10,116 nucleotides of DNA from Prevotellaceae bacterium (lineage in GTDB: Bacteria > Bacteroidota > Bacteroidia > Bacteroidales > UBA932): positions 1 through 10,116 of the forward strand of contig JAIRUB010000116.1 in assembly GCA_031254635.1 (NCBI GenBank). The letters are read 5' to 3'. Position 1 is the first letter of the stretch. Each line of letters starts with the position of its first letter. The position numbers and the translations under genes are program-made. This document shows, piece after piece, positions 6,311-10,116 of this stretch. The notes under the pieces are model-generated. The model did no database searches and was not told the DNA's origin. It worked only from the letters and a program-made list of their open reading frames with translations.

Positions 6311-6910
6311 ATGAAGAGTAAAAATATCAAACTTGCCTTTTTGCTCATTGCCTTAATGGTTACAGCAGGAGCATGTAAAAATTCAACCGCCATGAAAGAC
6401 ACTACCTTTAAACAAATTTCACCTAAAGAAATTCAAGACAATTCTGTAAAAATGATTGCCGACGATTGGCTGTTGATTACTGCCGGAGACAAAGACAACT
6501 TCAACATGATGACTGCAAGTTGGAGTACCATCGGTTATTTATGGGGACAAGCTGTTGTGTTTATTTTTGTTCGTCCGCAGCGCTATACCTATGAATTTAT
6601 GGAAAACAGCAGTTATTTTACGCTTACTGTTTTTGAAGAAAAGTATCGCGATATTTTACAATTTTGCGGTACAAAATCTGGTCGCGATTACAACAAAGTT
6701 AAGGAAACAGGTTTGAAGCCGCTATTCACGGAACTGGGCAATGTGTATTACGAGCAAGCACGATTAGTCATCGAATGTGAGAAAATTTATGCCGATTTTC
6801 TGAAAGAAGATGCGTTTATTGATAAAACCATTATCGAAAATGCTTATCCTAACAGGGATTTTCATAAAATGTATGTCGGAAAAATTTTAAATGTTTGGGT
6901 AAAGGAATAA
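6311..6910 (+). CDS. Flavin-reductase-like (FMN-binding split-barrel) protein with lipoprotein signal
   Basis: Residues about 33-199 match the flavin reductase-like family, which binds FMN and can reduce flavins with NAD(P)H. Marks are DDWLLITAGDKDNFNMMTASW at 51-71, GYLWGQAVVFIFVRPQRYTYEF at about 75-96, GTKSGRDYNK at 120-129 and DFHKMYVGKIL at 183-193. Typical members begin near residue 33 and are cytoplasmic. This one carries 21 extra residues forming a hydrophobic signal that ends TAGAC, a lipobox with Cys22, so it is predicted to be exported and lipid-anchored. An internal ATG at 6392 (Met28) would give a normal cytoplasmic enzyme. The upstream start is favoured because the -7 box lies just before it and the extension is a good signal peptide. 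The gene is monocistronic, convergent with the iron-sulphur gene. The physiological reaction is unknown. Confidence 0.82.
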   Translation: MKSKNIKLAFLLIALMVTAGACKNSTAMKDTTFKQISPKEIQDNSVKMIADDWLLITAGDKDNFNMMTASWSTIGYLWGQAVVFIFVRPQRYTYEFMENSSYFTLTVFEEKYRDILQFCGTKSGRDYNKVKETGLKPLFTELGNVYYEQARLVIECEKIYADFLKEDAFIDKTIIENAYPNRDFHKMYVGKILNVWVKE

Positions 6911-6915
6911 CGAGA

Positions 6916-6944
6916 GATTCAAGATAACGATAATCTTGTTAATC
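6916..6944. terminator. Hairpin between convergent genes, possible bidirectional terminator
   Basis: CAAGAT (6920-6925) pairs with ATCTTG (6933-6938) around a 7-base loop. GATT (6916-6919) and AATC (6941-6944) can extend the stem across a TT bulge. It lies in the 34-base gap between the stop codons of two converging genes. There is no long U-run, so this is position plus modest pairing only. Confidence 0.35.
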
Positions 6945-7565
6945 TTATTCATCTTGTAAAAATTCCGGTTCAGACATATACAAGGCTTGTGTCGGGCAAA
7001 TGTTACACAGCGATTCATCAACATTTTTTACACTTTCGGCGGGCAGTACCACTTGCATTCCAAATCCACGGTCTTTAAATGTAAAGCCGTCGTTGCTGTT
7101 ATATACGCATAAACCACAACGGATACATTTTGTAACATCAAACCAAAAATCACCTTTTATGTGTTGTGGTGATGTTGCCTTTACTGCCGAATAGCGCGGA
7201 TATTTATTCCATTTTGCACGATACTCCGTAGCAAGTTTATGCAAAGAACATTCTTTCGGCTTGCAGGGCGGGCGGCACACAGCAATATGGTCGCTCAACA
7301 GCAGTTCCAACGATTGGCACCGAAGCTCTTTCGCCTCATTACTTTCGCTGTCGATATTCATACCATCAGTCACAATAGTTGAGCAAGAGGGAATAATTTG
7401 CCCTGTTTCGCAATTTTTTACTACGCAAACCATACACGATGCCTGGTGTTTGTGGTTGGCAGCATAACACAAGGAAGGTATTTCGATGCCGTTGCGACGT
7501 GCAGCTTCAATGATTTTTTCGCCTTCAAGAACTTCTAATTCTTTATTATTTATCTTGATTTTCAT
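6945..7565 (-). CDS. NuoG/HoxU-like iron-sulphur protein with [2Fe-2S] ferredoxin domain
   Basis: The 206-residue protein resembles the N-terminal electron-input part of NuoG, HoxU and [FeFe]-hydrogenase subunits. Residues 1-75 are a plant-type ferredoxin fold with C33, C44, C47 and C61 as [2Fe-2S] ligands, ending in CSTIVTDGM. Residues 83-110 correspond to the His/Cys cluster segment, with H93, C97, C101 and C106 (the second gap is three residues instead of the usual two). Residues 141-195 correspond to the double-cluster ferredoxin segment. CIRCGLC (147-153) and CPTQAL (190-195) are present, but the fourth Cys of the first motif and most of CxxCxxC in the second are missing. This leaves ligands for one [4Fe-4S] cluster (C147, C150, C153, C190). 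There is no hydrogenase or molybdopterin domain. It follows the MFS gene after 40 bases, with no NuoE, NuoF or hydrogenase partner in view. A redox partner role is inferred; the substrate is unknown. Confidence 0.8.
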   Translation of the reverse strand: MKIKINNKELEVLEGEKIIEAARRNGIEIPSLCYAANHKHQASCMVCVVKNCETGQIIPSCSTIVTDGMNIDSESNEAKELRCQSLELLLSDHIAVCRPPCKPKECSLHKLATEYRAKWNKYPRYSAVKATSPQHIKGDFWFDVTKCIRCGLCVYNSNDGFTFKDRGFGMQVVLPAESVKNVDESLCNICPTQALYMSEPEFLQDE

Positions 7566-7605
7566 ATTTGCGCTATAACGCTATTGAGACCAATACATTT
7601 ATTTA

Positions 7606-8904
7606 TCACACAGGCATATCCTTATTCACATTCTTATGTCCCATCAGTGCATAGTACAGTAAGTAAAGAAGTCCTGCTACAACTACCCAATAGCTAAGAA
7701 GGTAGCCTGTGCCGCCGCTCATGTCAACAATTCCGTTTTGGAGCAAAGGCAGAATACCTCCACCGCAAACCATCACCATAAAAATGCCGGAAGCTTTTTC
7801 AGTAAATTTTCCTAAGCCTTCTACTGCAAGATTAAATATCCCGCCCCACATTACAGAGGTACACAAGCCAACGCAAATTAATAAAGCAGCATTAATTGGT
7901 ACGTTTGCCAAACCGAATAAGCCTTCCGCATCATTTTTGAATACCGGTAAATTAACCATTACATCAGTAGGAGCAAACATGGCTGCCAATGTTAGCGCTA
8001 AACCCACAGCGGAAACTGCTACTAACATGATTTTTGCAGATACCTTACTGGCAATAGCGGCTCCTATAAGCCGTCCTACAAGCATCATCAGCCAATAAGT
8101 GGCAGCAACGGAACCGGCAATAGCTGCTGCCGCTGCTCCTTTTCCCAGAGGATCTAAAAGCGGGTTTTGAAGCCATTTGTTTAATATATTAGGAATGCCT
8201 ACTTCAACGCCCACATATACAAATATACCGATAGCACCCAAAATAAAGTGACGGAATGATAAGGGGCCGTACTGAGATTTTTCTGAAACTATTTGCTGAC
8301 GTCTTTCGTTCTCAGGAATAGTAGCCAGGGCAATTACAAGGAAAGCAAATGCAAATACAGCCAAAGCACCAAACATTAACGGGAAAACATGGCTGATTTC
8401 GGCCTTTGCTATTGATGGAATTAAAATACCTGTTAAAATAATAACCGAAGTACCACAAAGAGAACTGAAAGAACCTCCGATTTGGATTAACTGATTCCCT
8501 TTATTTCCCCCGCCGCCCAATCTGTTCAACATGGGATTAACTACCGTATTGAGCAAACACATGGAAAATCCTGCAACAAAAGCTCCTAAGAGGTAAACAG
8601 CAAACCCGCCGGCTACTCCGGAGAGTGTTTGGATACCTACGCCTGTAAAACCAACAGCAATGGCAATAAGCGCTGTTTTTTTGTACCCGTGCCTTTGAAG
8701 TAAATTTCCTGCAGGGTAACCCATCACAGCGTAGGCTATGAAGTTAGCAAAAACGCCAAGAGTCCCCATCCAGTTGGGAATAGCAAATTGATACTTTAGA
8801 ATGTCTCCCATGGGGGAGGCTAAATTAGTAACAAATGAAATCATACCAAAAAGGAAGATCATCATAATAATTGCTACGATGTTGCTTTGTTTTGGAGTAG
8901 TCAT
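7606..8904 (-). CDS. MFS transporter, sugar permease of the glucose/galactose or fucose (FHS) type
   Basis: The product has 432 residues with about twelve hydrophobic helices. Helix 2 to the loop before helix 3 carries the MFS signature in the form GYPAGNLLQRHGYKKT (62-77). Helix 4 carries NTVVNPMLNRLGGGGNKG (119-136), whose conserved Asn-Pro is typical of FHS hexose:proton symporters in Bacteroidota. An internal cytoplasmic loop near residues 196-215 (PENERRQQ) separates the two six-helix halves. It probably takes up a sugar by proton symport across the inner membrane; the specific sugar cannot be read from the sequence. It lies 38 bases after the GNAT gene and 40 before the iron-sulphur gene, with no promoter seen in either gap, so the three are probably co-transcribed. 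Start 8904 gives a short hydrophilic N-terminus before helix 1, as expected. Confidence 0.85.
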   Translation of the reverse strand: MTTPKQSNIVAIIMMIFLFGMISFVTNLASPMGDILKYQFAIPNWMGTLGVFANFIAYAVMGYPAGNLLQRHGYKKTALIAIAVGFTGVGIQTLSGVAGGFAVYLLGAFVAGFSMCLLNTVVNPMLNRLGGGGNKGNQLIQIGGSFSSLCGTSVIILTGILIPSIAKAEISHVFPLMFGALAVFAFAFLVIALATIPENERRQQIVSEKSQYGPLSFRHFILGAIGIFVYVGVEVGIPNILNKWLQNPLLDPLGKGAAAAAIAGSVAATYWLMMLVGRLIGAAIASKVSAKIMLVAVSAVGLALTLAAMFAPTDVMVNLPVFKNDAEGLFGLANVPINAALLICVGLCTSVMWGGIFNLAVEGLGKFTEKASGIFMVMVCGGGILPLLQNGIVDMSGGTGYLLSYWVVVAGLLYLLYYALMGHKNVNKDMPV

Positions 8905-8942
8905 ATTTTTTAAAATTAAGTTATTAATCGATTTTTGAATTC

Positions 8943-9407
8943 TTAAATCTTTAAATTTTTAAATTCTATACTACAGTTAACCCACGTCGGATCAAAATGA
9001 GCATTATATTTTCTATAAAAGCTGAAAGCCAATTCGTTCCACTCGAGGGCCTGCCAGTTCATGCCTGAGAAGTTTTTTTCTTTTGCCTCGGCAATCAGTC
9101 GTTCAAATAATAGAGTGCCAATTCCTTGCCGTCGTTTTTCGGGACTGGTATAAAAATCTTCCAAATACATACGTTGCTCCTTCCAAGTGCTGTAACGAAC
9201 GTAATATAAGGCAAATCCATAAATAACACCGTCAATTTCAGCCACAAAAGCCCACCATACAGGATTGGAGCCAAAACCGCTTTCTTCAAAATGACTTAAA
9301 GAAACAGTTACCTCCTCCGGACTTCTTTCATAATCAGCTAATTCACGAATAAGTTCCATGATGCGGGGACAGTCTTCCTTGCTTGCACGCCTAATGACTA
9401 TTGACAT
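8943..9407 (-). CDS. GNAT N-acetyltransferase, spermidine/thialysine acetyltransferase (SSAT)-like
   Basis: The start is placed at the ATG at 9407-9405 (154 residues) because MSIVIRRASKEDC is a standard GNAT beginning and the -7 box at 9437-9430 lies inside the longer frame that starts at 9461. Motif A is present as YLEDFYTSPEKRRQGIG (81-97), with RRQGIG binding the acetyl-CoA pyrophosphate. SGMNWQALEWNELAFSFYRKYNA (about 114-136) matches the W.VLdWN..a..FY...GA stretch of the SSAT branch, which acetylates polyamines, thialysine or related amines. The EDFY and FYRKY segments support that subgroup, but the substrate is inference. It acts in the cytoplasm with acetyl-CoA. It is probably first in an operon with the MFS transporter and the iron-sulphur protein, a combination without an obvious shared pathway. 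Confidence 0.85.
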   Translation of the reverse strand: MSIVIRRASKEDCPRIMELIRELADYERSPEEVTVSLSHFEESGFGSNPVWWAFVAEIDGVIYGFALYYVRYSTWKEQRMYLEDFYTSPEKRRQGIGTLLFERLIAEAKEKNFSGMNWQALEWNELAFSFYRKYNAHFDPTWVNCSIEFKNLKI

Positions 9408-9429
9408 AAGTATTTCAAAATTCAAGGAA

Positions 9430-9461
9430 CAAAAATACATAATAAACTTCGAAAATCCCAA
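9430..9461 (-). promoter_or_regulatory. Promoter of the GNAT-MFS-iron-sulphur gene series
   Basis: On the minus strand TATTTTTG (9437-9430) fits TAnnTTTG. TTGG at 9461-9458, one mismatch from TTTG, lies 20 bases upstream. The -7 box is 22 bases before the ATG at 9407. No other promoter was seen until 6945. Confidence 0.5.
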
Positions 9462-9601
9462 GCAATGTTTAAAAATGAAATTGCCCCCTTTAGGGGTAAA
9501 AGGTAAAGGATTTTAAGATTTGAACTTAGTGCTGGTGCGTTAAGTTTTAAAATATTTTCATAATTAATTGATATATACATTAATAAAAGCGTTTTTGATT
9601 T

Positions 9602-9633
9602 TTTGATTTGAAATGATTATTAAAGTAATTTTG
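9602..9633 (+). promoter_or_regulatory. Orphan promoter (TTTG-N20-TAATTTTG)
   Basis: TTTG (9602-9605), a 20-base spacer and TAATTTTG (9626-9633) followed by CA match the Bacteroidota promoter closely. The only reading frame just downstream is a 26-codon ORF starting at 9658. Confidence 0.5.
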
Positions 9634-9657
9634 CATTCAAAATAAAGTGTAAAATTA

Positions 9658-9738
9658 TGCGTTCAGATAAGTATATTTTCTCTCATTCTTTTTATTACAT
9701 CTCGACGTTGCGAAACTTGACTTTTCTTTGCTGCTAAA
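9658..9738 (+). CDS. Possible 26-residue small protein or leader peptide
   Basis: An ATG 24 bases after the orphan promoter opens 26 codons (MRSDKYIFSH..., ending FLCC) before TAA. I do not recognise the peptide. It could be a small protein, the 5' end of a lost gene, or chance. The same DNA read on the other strand carries a possible gene remnant, and both cannot easily be real. Confidence 0.15.
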
Positions 9739-9794
9739 CCTTGTATAAATTCGGGTAATACTTCAATAGAATTATTTGCTTGGTAGAAATTCTT
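9663..9794 (-). pseudogene. Possible remnant of a gene 3' end
   Basis: The minus strand is open for 43 codons without a sensible start, ending at TGA (9665-9663). It reads with a plausible protein composition (LPEFIQGLAAKKSQVSQRRD, then VIKRMREN). The pattern LPEF... followed by a basic helix vaguely recalls the C-terminal tail of family 2 glycosyltransferases, but this is weak. Upstream codons contain stops in all frames, so any gene would be a fragment. Confidence 0.2.
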
Positions 9795-10005
9795 TCATTT
9801 TACTGACTATTAAATATGCCCTCTTTATGAATCAATGGAGTCGTATTCATAATGATTTTTTTAAATTTCAAACCAAGGTAAATAAAATATGCGAATTTAC
9901 AAGTCTAAAAGAGATAATCCCTAAAAAAATGAATATTATTAAAACATTTTTTCTACCTGATCATCAGTATTTTAATAAATTTTTATAAAAATGTTGCAAA
10001 AAAAT

Positions 10006-10036
10006 TTTGCGGGATAAAAAAAAGTTTCTATCTTTG
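10006..10036 (+). promoter_or_regulatory. Strong promoter, probably of an rRNA operon (TTTG-N19-TATCTTTG)
   Basis: TTTG (10006-10009), exactly 19 bases, then TATCTTTG (10029-10036) followed by CAG is a full consensus match. It is preceded by A/T-rich DNA as expected of an upstream element. No reading frame begins in the 80 bases to the window end. Confidence 0.65.
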
Positions 10037-10116
10037 CAGCCCTTTTCGACAATTTGTTGGTTGGGGAGGGATAAAAAATAGATCTTTGAAATATTGGAAG
10101 ACAAGTACAACTTTAA
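10037..10116 (+). other. Probable 16S rRNA leader; the gene itself would begin beyond the right edge
   Basis: The transcribed region contains GATCTTTGAAATATTGGAAG (10081-10100) and then ACAAGTACAACTTTAA. This resembles leaders of Bacteroidota rRNA operons, where a CTTTGA boxA-like element lies shortly before 16S. No 16S sequence is inside the window, so the assignment rests on resemblance and promoter strength. Confidence 0.5.

Larger units (their letters stand above)
9462..10005. other. Largely non-coding stretch between the GNAT promoter and the right-edge promoter
   Basis: No complete gene with recognisable family features was found on either strand across this very AT-rich 540-base region. 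It holds a small CCCC-TTTA-GGGG hairpin (9485-9496), an orphan promoter (9602-9633), a 26-codon ORF (9658-9738) and an opposite-strand open segment (9794-9663) that may be a gene remnant. A 70-codon plus-strand ORF at 9776-9988 is rich in Lys, Asn, Ile and Phe and looks like chance. Confidence 0.6.

Noticed and set aside
7566..7605. AGCGTTATAGCGC imperfect palindrome as an operator
   Set aside because: It is short and imperfect, with no promoter beside it; chance cannot be excluded.
7709..8098. 129-codon plus-strand ORF
   Set aside because: It is antisense to the MFS transporter, has no family features and reads like the reverse of membrane-helix codons.
9485..9496. CCCC-TTTA-GGGG as a terminator
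   Set aside because: The stem is only four pairs with no U-run, and no gene ends just before it on either strand.
9776..9988. 70-codon plus-strand ORF
   Set aside because: The composition is that expected of random AT-rich DNA, no family is recognised, and there is no promoter close to its start.

Overview
The window is AT-rich bacterial DNA that looks like Bacteroidota, probably Bacteroidales. Most start codons lack a Shine-Dalgarno sequence. Promoters follow the Bacteroidota pattern TTTG, a 19-20 base spacer, then TAnnTTTG; it is seen complete at 6301-6271 (minus), 9602-9633 and 10006-10036 (plus). Several proteins, including a four-helix-bundle S23-type protein and lipoproteins with short lipoboxes, are also typical of that phylum. 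Species cannot be named from the sequence.

Layout. Positions 1-6239 carry a minus-strand gene series. In transcription order it is: a beta-propeller lipoprotein (6239-5097); a small S23/IVP four-helix-bundle gene (5036-4677) framed by two inverted arrays of 8-base repeats; a LolD/MacB-type ABC ATPase (4641-3976); a long-chain acyl-CoA ligase broken by an internal out-of-frame deletion (3905-2279); and a large FtsX-type ABC permease that starts with GTG at 2206 and runs off the left edge with 735 codons visible. Candidate -7 boxes lie just upstream of the ligase and the permease, so the series is probably not a single transcript. A divergent promoter region (6240-6310) separates it from a plus-strand flavin-reductase-like lipoprotein (6311-6910). 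Facing that gene on the minus strand is a likely three-gene operon: a GNAT acetyltransferase (9407-8943), an MFS sugar transporter (8904-7606) and a small NuoG/HoxU-like iron-sulphur protein (7565-6945). The last 650 bases hold no convincing full gene. They contain an orphan promoter with a tiny ORF, a possible gene remnant, and at the right edge a strong promoter with a leader resembling those in front of Bacteroidota 16S rRNA genes.

How the genes fit. The ATPase and the FtsX permease are the two parts expected of an envelope ABC machine of the LolCDE/MacB type. The propeller lipoprotein and the acyl-CoA ligase in the same block hint at a lipid or envelope role, but this is inference. The most interesting structure is the four-helix-bundle gene with its octamer inverted arrays. 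It sits precisely between the stop codon of one gene and the start codon of the next and looks like a compact inserted element. Other oddities are the ligase deletion, in-frame heptanucleotide repeats inside the permease, a flavin-reductase fold carrying a lipoprotein signal, and an iron-sulphur protein that appears to keep only one of two [4Fe-4S] sites.
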